A DNA stretch of 17,254 nt from Bacillota bacterium (GTDB taxonomy: Bacteria > Bacillota > Clostridia > Oscillospirales > Ruminococcaceae): assembly GCA_023395435.1 (NCBI GenBank), contig JAEWZG010000146.1, forward strand, positions 1 to 17,254. Direction: 5' to 3'. Below the pieces are notes generated by a model. That model saw only the letters and a list, made by a program, of their open reading frames with translations. It did no database searches and was not told where the DNA came from. Within the stretch, counting starts at the first letter, position 1; each line of letters begins with the position of its first letter. Both the position numbers and the translations under genes were made by a program. This document shows, one piece after another, positions 5,316-12,996 of the stretch.

Positions 5316-7190
5316 ATGAGTACAGATAATACAAAAAACATCAATACTACACAACAAACATCAGAAAACCCAAAGACAGCAAAGCAAAAGCCAAAATACA
5401 AACCTCGTGCAAAAAAGGCAAACTTAAATAGCGATGCACAAAACAAGCCAAGACCACAGAATTCTGACGGCAATACGCAGGCCATGAAAAAGCCACGTAC
5501 GCCAAGGAAGAATACAAAAAATGAACAGAGAAAGACTCCGATAAAAATCATTCCACTTGGTGGACTTAATGAAATTGGAAAGAACTTCACCATATTTGAA
5601 TGTGCAAACGATATATTTATCGTTGACTGCGGTCTTGCTTTCCCTGATACAGAAATGCTTGGTGTTGATATAGTTATCCCTGATTTCACTTATGTTGAAA
5701 GAAATAAAGACAAAATAAGAGGTATAGTTATTACTCATGGCCACGAGGACCATATAGGTGCTATTCCTTATCTTTTAAAGAAAATTAATGTTCCTGTATA
5801 TGGAACAAGACTCACTATTGGTCTTGTTGAGGGAAAATTGAAGGAACATAACATTCTTGCATCCGCACAGCTTAATGTAATAACACCACGCCAGACGGTA
5901 AAAATGGGCTGTATGGCTGTTGAATTTATAAGAGTAAATCACTCAATTCCTGACGCTGTTGCAATAGCTGTTCATACACCAGCGGGTGTAGTTATTCACA
6001 CAGGCGACTTTAAGGTTGACTATACACCTATTGAGGGCGGAATTATTGACCTTGCAAGATTTTCTGAGCTTGGAAACAAGGGCGTTCTTGCGCTTATGTC
6101 GGATTCCACAAATTCTGAAAGAAAAGGCTTCGCAATGAGTGAAAGCAAGGTTGGCGAGTCTTTTGAAAGATTATTCCTACAGGCGGAGGGCAGACGTATA
6201 ATCATTGCAACCTTTGCTTCAAATATTCACCGAGTTCAGCAGATTATCGACAATGCAATCAAGTTTGACCGAAAGGTTGCGGTTTTCGGAAGAAGTATGG
6301 TCAATGTAATGAGCAAGGCAATTGAGCTTGGCTATCTTGACGCTCCTGAGGGCTTGATTATTGACATTGATACTATGAACCGCTATCCTTCTGAAAAGGT
6401 TGTTCTTATAACAACAGGTAGTCAGGGCGAACCAATGTCAGCTTTGACCAGAATGGCTATGAATGATCATAAGAAGGTAACCATAACAGCACATGATTTC
6501 ATTATTATTTCGGCAACACCTATTCCAGGTAATGAAAAGCTTGTAACAAAGGTCGTAAATGAACTTATGAAGTCGGGCGCTCACGTTATCTATGAGAGTA
6601 TGTATGACGTTCACGTTTCAGGACATGCATGTCAGGAAGAGCAGAAGCTATTGTTGTCACTTATAAAGCCAAAGTTCTTTATCCCTGTCCACGGTGAGTA
6701 TAAGCACCTTAAGCGTCATGCAATGACCGCGATGGAAATCGGTATACCTGAAGAAAATATCGTTATCGGTGAAATTGGTAACGTCATTGAAATTGACGGA
6801 GTTGAAATAAAAATCACTGGGCAAGTTCCTGCTGGAAGAGTTCTTGTTGACGGGCTTGGCGTTGGCGATGTTGGAGCTATTGTTCTTCGCGACAGAAAGC
6901 ATCTTGCACAGGACGGACTTATCATTGTTGTTGCAACAATAGAAAGTGAAAGTGGAACAATTCTTGCTGGACCAGATGTTGTGTCAAGAGGATTTGTTTA
7001 TGTAAGAGAAAGTGAAGAGCTCATCGATCAGGCAAAGAACCTTATGATGAAAGTCCTTCAGAACTGCATTGATAATGATATCCGCGAGTGGAATACAATA
7101 AAAACAAAAATGAAGGACGCTTTGTCAGATTATATATATTCAAAGACGAAGAGATCTCCTATGATTCTTCCTATTATTATGGAAGTATAA
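5316..7190 (+). CDS. rnj: ribonuclease J with a basic N-terminal extension
   Basis: A 624-residue metallo-beta-lactamase/beta-CASP ribonuclease that degrades and matures RNA with endonuclease and 5'-3' exonuclease activity. The catalytic core begins near residue 76 (KIIPLGGLNEIGKN). The zinc-binding motif HGHEDH is at 141-146, HTGDFKVD at 228-235, the beta-CASP segment contains SATPIPGNE, and HGEYKHLKRH is at 459-468. The C-terminal domain follows (AQDGLIIVV, GPDVVSRGFVYVRE). The first 74 residues are an extension rich in Lys, Arg, Asn, Gln, Pro and Thr with no predicted fold; B. subtilis RNase J1 is about 555 residues and lacks it. The extension is probably real because the ATG at 5316 has a strong AGAGGAG site 6 nt upstream. 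First gene of the long operon. Whether it is the J1 or J2 type cannot be decided here. Confidence 0.96.
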   Translation: MSTDNTKNINTTQQTSENPKTAKQKPKYKPRAKKANLNSDAQNKPRPQNSDGNTQAMKKPRTPRKNTKNEQRKTPIKIIPLGGLNEIGKNFTIFECANDIFIVDCGLAFPDTEMLGVDIVIPDFTYVERNKDKIRGIVITHGHEDHIGAIPYLLKKINVPVYGTRLTIGLVEGKLKEHNILASAQLNVITPRQTVKMGCMAVEFIRVNHSIPDAVAIAVHTPAGVVIHTGDFKVDYTPIEGGIIDLARFSELGNKGVLALMSDSTNSERKGFAMSESKVGESFERLFLQAEGRRIIIATFASNIHRVQQIIDNAIKFDRKVAVFGRSMVNVMSKAIELGYLDAPEGLIIDIDTMNRYPSEKVVLITTGSQGEPMSALTRMAMNDHKKVTITAHDFIIISATPIPGNEKLVTKVVNELMKSGAHVIYESMYDVHVSGHACQEEQKLLLSLIKPKFFIPVHGEYKHLKRHAMTAMEIGIPEENIVIGEIGNVIEIDGVEIKITGQVPAGRVLVDGLGVGDVGAIVLRDRKHLAQDGLIIVVATIESESGTILAGPDVVSRGFVYVRESEELIDQAKNLMMKVLQNCIDNDIREWNTIKTKMKDALSDYIYSKTKRSPMILPIIMEV

Positions 7191-7194
7191 TTGT

Positions 7195-7211
7195 GGCGGC
7201 GAATTGCCGTC
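7195..7211 (+). other. small hairpin just after the RNase J stop
   Basis: GGCGGC (7195-7200) pairs with GCCGTC (7206-7211) through five Watson-Crick pairs and one G-U around a GAATT loop. No T run follows, so it is not a terminator. It might protect or mark a processing end between the RNase J and GdpP cistrons, or be incidental. Confidence 0.3.
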
Positions 7212-7231
7212 CTACATATCAATTAATTAAC

Positions 7232-7240
7232 AGGTGGTGA
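7232..7240 (+). promoter_or_regulatory. ribosome binding site that fixes the TTG start of gdpP
   Basis: AGGTGGTGA closely matches the anti-Shine-Dalgarno complement AGGAGGTGA. It includes the two GTG codons at 7234 and 7237, which therefore cannot plausibly be starts. The first usable codon downstream at correct spacing is TTG at 7246. Confidence 0.7.
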
Positions 7241-7245
7241 AAAGG

Positions 7246-9222
7246 TTGAAGAGAAATAATGGATTTGTCTTAAAGCTTACTGTATTTCTGTTAGCATTAT
7301 GTTCAATGGCAGCATCTCTGCTATTGGTCAAAAAGGATGACAACAAAAGCTGGCTCTTTTTTGCAGTTACCTGTGTGATTTCCTTGGCACTCCTTATTGA
7401 AATTTTCGTGGTATCAAGGAATGTCAGAAGATACATATTCAAAATGGATAAGGATATCACTCTTACACAGAAAGAATCTCTTTATTATTTCCCTGCACCT
7501 ACTATAATTATTGATGAAAACAGTGTTATTGTCTGGTATAACAAGCTTTTTGAGGAAAGAGTCTTTACCGATAAGGAGGCTTACGGGCAAAAGCTTACCA
7601 CATTACTTAATGTTGATATAAACCGAATTTATACCAAGAACGGTGCTGTTTTAAAACACGATGGAAGATATTACAGAGTAATCGGAACGCGTTCGCAGAA
7701 TCCGGAACTTAATCTTTCAATGGTTTATTTTGAGGATATTTCACAATTCAAAGCTTTGGAATATGAGCACTTCAATTCCCGCCCATGCGTTGTTCTCCTT
7801 ATGATTGACAACTATGAGGATATGCTCTCTAATGTCAAAGAGAGTGAAAAGGCACACATACTTGTTCAAATTGAAACCCTTCTTGAGAAGTTTATGGAGC
7901 CTACAACTGGTATTTTAAGAAGAAGTTCAAACGATAAGTTTGTTGCTGTCATTGAAGAAAGACACATTCACGAAATGATAGAGAAACGTTTTGATATTCT
8001 TGATAAAGCAAGACAGATTATGGTCAATGAACGTCTCAGCGTCACACTTTCAATGGGTGTGGGACGTGGGGGAGAAACTCTTTCAGAAAGCGAGCTTTTT
8101 GCAAAGCAAGCTCTTGATATGTCACTTGGAAGAGGCGGAGACCAGTGTTCAGTAAAAACTGCAACAGGGTTTGAATTTTTTGGTGGCGTTTCAAAAGGAA
8201 TAGAAAAGCACACTAAAGTCAAGACAAGAATTATTGCTACTGCTCTTGCAGAGCTTATTGAAGGAAATGAAAAGATTTTCATTATGGGGCATCGCTTTGG
8301 TGATCTTGACAGTGCTGGTTCATCAGTTGGGTTATGTGGTGCGATAAGAAAGCTTGGAAAGGAATCCTATGTAGTCATTGATCCTCATAAGAACCTTGCA
8401 AAACAGCTTATAAATCATATAAAAACCAATGATATAAAGGATATGTTCCTTTCCCCTGAAGATGCCTTGAATTATATTAGTGAAAAGACGCTTCTTATTA
8501 TAGTAGATACACATAATCCTGACTTTGTAGATAGCAAGGATCTTTATGAAAAATGCAGGCATGTTGTTGTAATTGACCACCATAGAAAGATGGTCAACTT
8601 TATTGACAAGGCTGTAATTTTCTATCATGAGCCCTATGCATCTTCAGCGTCAGAAATGGTAACGGAGCTAATCCAGTATTTCGGCGAGAATCTTAAGATA
8701 TCTGCTCCTGAGGCAGAAGCATTACTCGCTGGAATAATGCTAGATACAAAGAATTTTGTAATGAGAACAGGTGTTAGAACTTTTGAAGCGGCAGCATTCC
8801 TAAGGAAGCTTGGTGCAGATACGGTTGCTGTAAGAAATCTTTTTTCAAGTTCAATTGAAACCTATCAGCAAAAGAGTAGACTTGTCGCAAATGCTGAGCT
8901 TTATCATAACTGTGCAATTGCAACAAGTGATATAAAGGCTGAAGAAATAAGAATGGCTGCTCCGCAGGCTGCGGATGAACTTCTCGGTATCAGTGGAGTT
9001 TCCGCTTCATTCGTGCTTTTCGAACTGAATGGCGTTGTTAATGTTTCAGCAAGAAGTCTTGGGAATTTCAATGTGCAGGTTATTATGGAAAAACTCGGCG
9101 GTGGCGGACATCAGACAATGGCTGGTGTTCAGCTTGAGGGCGTAAGTCTTGAAAGTGCAAGGCAAAGCCTTTGTGAAGCTATTGATGAATTTATTCAGGA
9201 ACAGAATATAATAAATAAATAA
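7246..9222 (+). CDS. gdpP: cyclic-di-AMP phosphodiesterase, GdpP type
   Basis: About 658 residues, the usual GdpP length. Order of parts: two membrane helices near the N-terminus (FVLKLTVFLLALCSMAASLLL and SWLFFAVTCVISLALLIEIFVV regions), a PAS-like domain (about 80-165), a degenerate GGDEF domain (about 170-310, with SSNDKF where GGDEF would be), then DHH/DHHA1 phosphodiesterase domains. Catalytic metal ligands are visible as GHRFGDLD (H349, D353, D355) and IDHH (D444-H446), and GGGGHQTMAG marks DHHA1. The enzyme hydrolyses c-di-AMP to pApA at the membrane and controls osmolyte transport and wall stress responses. The TTG start is chosen because AGGTGGTGA lies 5-8 nt upstream. It follows RNase J by 55 nt and is 14 nt before rplI, as in many Firmicutes. 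Confidence 0.95.
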   Translation: MKRNNGFVLKLTVFLLALCSMAASLLLVKKDDNKSWLFFAVTCVISLALLIEIFVVSRNVRRYIFKMDKDITLTQKESLYYFPAPTIIIDENSVIVWYNKLFEERVFTDKEAYGQKLTTLLNVDINRIYTKNGAVLKHDGRYYRVIGTRSQNPELNLSMVYFEDISQFKALEYEHFNSRPCVVLLMIDNYEDMLSNVKESEKAHILVQIETLLEKFMEPTTGILRRSSNDKFVAVIEERHIHEMIEKRFDILDKARQIMVNERLSVTLSMGVGRGGETLSESELFAKQALDMSLGRGGDQCSVKTATGFEFFGGVSKGIEKHTKVKTRIIATALAELIEGNEKIFIMGHRFGDLDSAGSSVGLCGAIRKLGKESYVVIDPHKNLAKQLINHIKTNDIKDMFLSPEDALNYISEKTLLIIVDTHNPDFVDSKDLYEKCRHVVVIDHHRKMVNFIDKAVIFYHEPYASSASEMVTELIQYFGENLKISAPEAEALLAGIMLDTKNFVMRTGVRTFEAAAFLRKLGADTVAVRNLFSSSIETYQQKSRLVANAELYHNCAIATSDIKAEEIRMAAPQAADELLGISGVSASFVLFELNGVVNVSARSLGNFNVQVIMEKLGGGGHQTMAGVQLEGVSLESARQSLCEAIDEFIQEQNIINK

Positions 9223-9236
9223 TGGAGGATTAATTG

Positions 9237-9683
9237 ATGAAAGTTATTTTATTAAAAGACGTTAAAGGTTCCGGAAAAGCCGGAGATGTAATAAATGTAG
9301 CAGATGGGTATGCAAGGAACTTCCTTATTGCAAAGGGAACTGCTATTGAAGCAACCCAGAAAAACCTTAATGACCTTCAGGGAAAAAAGGATTCAGAGCA
9401 GCACAAATTAGATGTAGAAAAACAGCAGGCACAGGATACTGCAAAAATTCTTAATGGAAAAGAAGTTGTAGCAAAAGCAAAAGCTGGTTCAGGCGGAAGA
9501 TTATTCGGTGCAATCACAGCAGGAACGATTGCAGACCTTATCGAAGCACAATATAAGTGCAAAATTGATAAGAAGAAAATAGTACTTAATTCGGATCTTA
9601 AGGCGTTCGGTGATTATAATGCTGAAATAAAGCTTGGACACGGTGTAACGGCTTCTATGAAGATAAAAGTAATTGAAGAATAA
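9237..9683 (+). CDS. rplI: 50S ribosomal protein bL9
   Basis: A 148-residue protein with the bL9 signature near the start (GSGKAGDVINVADGYARNF, then LIAKGTA), a long charged linking helix (about 41-75) and the C-terminal domain with GRLFGAITAGTIADLI. It binds 23S rRNA near the L1 stalk and helps keep the reading frame. The ATG at 9237 has GGAGG (9224-9228) 8 nt upstream; a TTG one codon earlier (9234) is less likely. Gene order gdpP-rplI-dnaB is a conserved block. Confidence 0.98.
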   Translation: MKVILLKDVKGSGKAGDVINVADGYARNFLIAKGTAIEATQKNLNDLQGKKDSEQHKLDVEKQQAQDTAKILNGKEVVAKAKAGSGGRLFGAITAGTIADLIEAQYKCKIDKKKIVLNSDLKAFGDYNAEIKLGHGVTASMKIKVIEE

Positions 9684-9689
9684 TATATC

Positions 9690-9721
9690 AGCTTATCCCG
9701 TATAAAAAGGGATAGGCTTTT
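9690..9721 (+). terminator. weak terminator or attenuator between rplI and dnaB
   Basis: AGCTTATCCC (9690-9699) pairs with GGGATAGGCT (9709-9718) through ten pairs, one of them G-U, around a 9-nt loop, and is followed by a short run of four T residues (9718-9721) and then GTT. The short T tract suggests partial termination. That would give more ribosomal protein mRNA than dnaB mRNA from one transcript. Confidence 0.55.
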
Positions 9722-9765
9722 GTTACTCAATAGTGAGTTTAAAAAGTAGTATCAGAGGTGAAAAT

Positions 9766-11121
9766 ATGGAACTTACGAATACGATTGAAAATTTTATTGG
9801 AAAAGACCTGCCTTATAATCTTGAAGCCGAGCAGACTGTTCTTGGCGCATTGCTTTTGGATTTATCTGCACTTTCAATTGTTATGGATTACTTAAAGCCT
9901 GAATCCTTCTATCGCCAGCAGCATAGAGAAATTTTTTCAATAATTGTAAGAATGTTCTCAAATGGGCAGAATGCTGATATTATTACTGTTATGAATGAAG
10001 CTGTTGCTATGGGTGTTTTTGAAACAACCGCAATGGCAAAAACATATCTTAAGGGCATAATGGAAAATGTCCCTTCGGTTTCAAATATTGAAAGTTATTG
10101 TAAGATTGTTGAAGATAAGTTCTATTCACGCGCACTGATCAGTGCCTCAAGGGAGATTATTGATCTTGCTACCGATGGTGCAACTGATTCAAAAACTCTG
10201 CTTGACAGTGCTGAGCAGAAAATATATGACATAAGACAGGGCAATGATACAAAGGGACTAGCCCGAATTGATGAAGTTGTGATAGAAGTTTATGACAAAC
10301 TTCAGAAAATTACCGGTCCTGATAAGGAAAAATATCTTGGTGCTAAATCTGGCTTTACTGAGCTTGATGCAATCACAACAGGTCTTAATAACACTGACCT
10401 TTTGATTATTGCGGCACGTCCTGGTATGGGTAAAACGTCATTTGCTCTTAATATAGCAACAAACCTTGCAAGAAAATCAGACAAGCAGGTCGTTTTATTT
10501 TCACTTGAAATGGGTAAGGAACAGCTTGTTCAGAGAATGCTTTCATCCGAAGCACTAGTAAACAGTAATTCACTTCGTACTGGAAGATTGTCACCTGACG
10601 ACTGGACAAAGCTTGCACTTGGAGCTGAGGCATTATCAAAAATGCCAATCTTCATGGATGATGCTGGTGGAATCACTGTTCCGCAGATGAAGGCAAAGCT
10701 TAGACGAATGAAGAATTTAGGGCTTGTAGTTATCGACTACCTTCAGCTTATGGAAGGCTCAAAAAAGAATTCAAACCGTGTTAATGAAATTTCAGAAATT
10801 ACCCGTCAGCTAAAGTTAATGGCGAAGGAACTTAAAGTCCCAGTCATAACATTATCACAGTTAAATCGTGGAGCTGAAGGACGTGTTGACCATAGACCAC
10901 TTCTTTCGGACCTTCGTGAATCAGGTTCTATTGAACAGGATGCTGATATTATATTGTTTCTCTATCGTGAGGGTTATTATGATAAGGAAAGTGCAGACCA
11001 GAGCATCTCAGAATGCATTGTAGCAAAAAACCGTCACGGTGAAACTGGTACAGTAAAGCTTGTATGGAATGGCGAATTTACATTATTCCGAAATCTTGAG
11101 GGATACAGAAATGAAGAGTAA
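9766..11121 (+). CDS. dnaB: replicative DNA helicase DnaB
   Basis: A 451-residue protein, the normal length (called DnaC in B. subtilis). The N-terminal primase-interaction domain (about 10-115) starts at DLPYNLEAEQTVLGALL. The RecA-like motor has Walker A RPGMGKTS (218-225), SLEMGKEQLVQRM, the Walker B stretch VVIDYLQLM with D324, and LSQLNRGAE and DLRESGSIEQDADIILFL. It forms the hexamer that unwinds the fork. The ATG at 9766 follows AGAGGTGA (9754-9761); a GTG at 9733 would add MSLKSSIRG-type residues without a ribosome site. The 3' end overlaps tilS by 11 nt. Confidence 0.97.
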   Translation: MELTNTIENFIGKDLPYNLEAEQTVLGALLLDLSALSIVMDYLKPESFYRQQHREIFSIIVRMFSNGQNADIITVMNEAVAMGVFETTAMAKTYLKGIMENVPSVSNIESYCKIVEDKFYSRALISASREIIDLATDGATDSKTLLDSAEQKIYDIRQGNDTKGLARIDEVVIEVYDKLQKITGPDKEKYLGAKSGFTELDAITTGLNNTDLLIIAARPGMGKTSFALNIATNLARKSDKQVVLFSLEMGKEQLVQRMLSSEALVNSNSLRTGRLSPDDWTKLALGAEALSKMPIFMDDAGGITVPQMKAKLRRMKNLGLVVIDYLQLMEGSKKNSNRVNEISEITRQLKLMAKELKVPVITLSQLNRGAEGRVDHRPLLSDLRESGSIEQDADIILFLYREGYYDKESADQSISECIVAKNRHGETGTVKLVWNGEFTLFRNLEGYRNEE

Positions 11122-12457
11122 AGTCATTAGTGCAATTGAAGACTTTAATATGATTGAAAGTGGGCAGGATATTCTTGTTGGACTTTCAGGCGGTGCAGAC
11201 AGCGTTGCTCTGTTGCTTGTATTAAAAGAACTCGGTTATAATGTTTCGGCATGTCATATAAATCATCAGCTTCGTGGTGAGGAAAGTGACAGGGATGAAA
11301 ACTTCTGCATTGACTTATGTAAAAGGCTCAATATTAGACTTTTTGTCGAAAAGATAGATGTTATTACTTATTGTAGCGAAAATAAGCTTGGAACAGAAGA
11401 GGGAGCAAGAGAACTTCGTTATCAGACTTTTTCAAAATACTCCAATGGTGGAAAGGTTGCTACTGCTCATACAGCCTCTGATAATATTGAAACTGTGCTG
11501 ATTAACTTCACAAGAGGAACAGCACTTAAGGGCTTATGTGGAATTCCCCCAGTGAGAGATAGTATCGTCCGACCACTCATTTATTGCACAAGAGCGGACG
11601 TTGAGGAATACCTCAAAGAAAAAGGACAGGACTTTGTTACAGACAGCACAAATCTGACCAGTGATTATACAAGGAATAAAATCCGTAATGAAGTCGTTCC
11701 AATATTGCGTGAGATAAATCCGTCACTTGAAAAAAGCTTTATAAGAACAAATCATTGTCTGACAGCCGATTTTTGCTTCCTTGAGGACTTGTCAGACTGT
11801 ATGCTTGACCAGATAAGAATATCCGAAAACACATATGATGCAAGAATCCTTAAAAATATGGATACTGCATTGTCAACAAGATGTATAGCGGAGATTTTAA
11901 AAAACAATAATTTAGAATGTTGCTATGATAAGGTAAAGGAAATTTCAGCTATAATCAATGCTGGGGGAAAAATTAATCTTTCCGGTGACGTTTATGCTGA
12001 GTCTAAATCGGGAAAACTTAAAATATATGTCTATTCACAGATGGATAACAAGGAAGTTGAATCCCCTTTGACATTGGATAAGGAAATACCGTTCTTTGAA
12101 AAGAAAATATTAATCACAAAGACAAATGTGAATTTGTTCAACAAGACAACAAACGTTAATAAAAAGTTTGCAATTAGCATACTTGATTATGATAAAATAC
12201 AAGGTAAAGCTATTGTCAGAAATCGAAGAAACGGTGATAGAATCCGACTTGCAGGACGTTCGCATTCTTCCTCTGTCAAGAAGCTTTTCAATACTGATAT
12301 TCCGCTTGAAAAACGTGGTAATATTGTTTTCCTTGCTGATGAAAAAGGGGTTATATTCATTGAAGGATATGGTGTTGCAGAAAGTGTAAAAGTGGATAAG
12401 GACACAACAAACATTTTAGTAATAAACATACTTGAAGGGAATGTACAAATTGGATAA
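11111..12457 (+). CDS. tilS: tRNA(Ile)-lysidine synthetase
   Basis: A 448-residue protein that converts the wobble cytidine of the AUA-reading isoleucine tRNA to lysidine using ATP and lysine. The N-terminal PP-loop ATPase has SGGADS (26-31), ACHINHQLRGEESDRDE and the segment GTEEGARELRYQ, TAHTASDNIETVL and TDSTNLTSDYTRNKIRNEV, all typical. The C-terminal TilS domain is recognisable in RNRRNGDRIRLAGR and SSSVKKLF. The start ATG (11111) lies within the end of dnaB, giving an 11-nt overlap (ATGAAGAGTAA), with GAGGG 8 nt upstream; earlier in-frame ATGs inside dnaB lack support. It overlaps hpt at its 3' end. The pair tilS-hpt followed by ftsH is a classic Firmicutes block. Confidence 0.96.
   Translation: MKSKVISAIEDFNMIESGQDILVGLSGGADSVALLLVLKELGYNVSACHINHQLRGEESDRDENFCIDLCKRLNIRLFVEKIDVITYCSENKLGTEEGARELRYQTFSKYSNGGKVATAHTASDNIETVLINFTRGTALKGLCGIPPVRDSIVRPLIYCTRADVEEYLKEKGQDFVTDSTNLTSDYTRNKIRNEVVPILREINPSLEKSFIRTNHCLTADFCFLEDLSDCMLDQIRISENTYDARILKNMDTALSTRCIAEILKNNNLECCYDKVKEISAIINAGGKINLSGDVYAESKSGKLKIYVYSQMDNKEVESPLTLDKEIPFFEKKILITKTNVNLFNKTTNVNKKFAISILDYDKIQGKAIVRNRRNGDRIRLAGRSHSSSVKKLFNTDIPLEKRGNIVFLADEKGVIFIEGYGVAESVKVDKDTTNILVINILEGNVQIG
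12435..12440 (+). promoter_or_regulatory. ribosome binding site that favours the TTG start of hpt
   Basis: AAGGGA ends immediately before an in-frame ATG at 12441, leaving no spacing for it, but stands 9 nt before a TTG at 12450. The TTG is therefore the better start. The site lies inside the tilS reading frame. Confidence 0.55.
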
Positions 12458-12968
12458 CATCCGTGAACTTATATCAGAAAAGGAAGTTGCAAAAAAAGTT
12501 TCCGAGCTTGGCGCAAAAATTACTGAGGATTACAAGGGGAAGGAAATTATTCTTATAGGAGTTTTAAAGGGCGCTTTTATTTTTCTTTCTGACCTCGCAA
12601 GAGCAATTGAACTTCCTTGTCAGATCGATTTTATGCAGGCTCAGAGTTATAGTGGAGTAAAAAGCACTGGAATTGTTAATATAACAAAGGATATTGAAAT
12701 TGACATTAAAGGCAAGGACATCATTGTGGTTGAGGATATCCTTGATACTGGCAGAACTCTTTTTGCTATTTGTGAAACATTGAGGGCAAAGAATGCCTCT
12801 TCCGTTAGAGTCTGCACATTTTTAGATAAGCCATCACGAAGAGTGGTGGACATAACAGCTGATTATAGTTGCTATGAAATACCTGACAATTTTGTTGTCG
12901 GTTATGGTCTTGACTATAATGAGAAATATAGAAACATTCCTTACATAGGATTGGTTGAACAGAATTAA
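12450..12968 (+). CDS. hpt: hypoxanthine phosphoribosyltransferase
   Basis: About 172 residues, the family's normal size. It salvages hypoxanthine (and usually guanine) to IMP/GMP with PRPP. The PRPP-binding motif VEDILDTGRT is at 94-103, GVLKGAFIFLSDL near 32-44 is the usual N-terminal loop, and the C-terminus has FVVGYGLDYNEKYRN, which places the purine-binding residues. With the TTG at 12450 the protein starts MDNIRELISEKE, in line with the family; an ATG at 12441 would add three residues but has no room for its ribosome site. It overlaps tilS by 8 nt and is followed by ftsH after 28 nt, an arrangement suggesting translational coupling. Confidence 0.95.
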   Translation: MDNIRELISEKEVAKKVSELGAKITEDYKGKEIILIGVLKGAFIFLSDLARAIELPCQIDFMQAQSYSGVKSTGIVNITKDIEIDIKGKDIIVVEDILDTGRTLFAICETLRAKNASSVRVCTFLDKPSRRVVDITADYSCYEIPDNFVVGYGLDYNEKYRNIPYIGLVEQN

Positions 12969-12996
12969 TCTGCAAAGAGAATAGGAGCTGAATTTT

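Noticed and set aside
5312..5753. Two open frames on the - strand opposite the RNase J start
   Set aside because: They are shadows of the repetitive basic extension and core of RNase J, without credible initiation signals.
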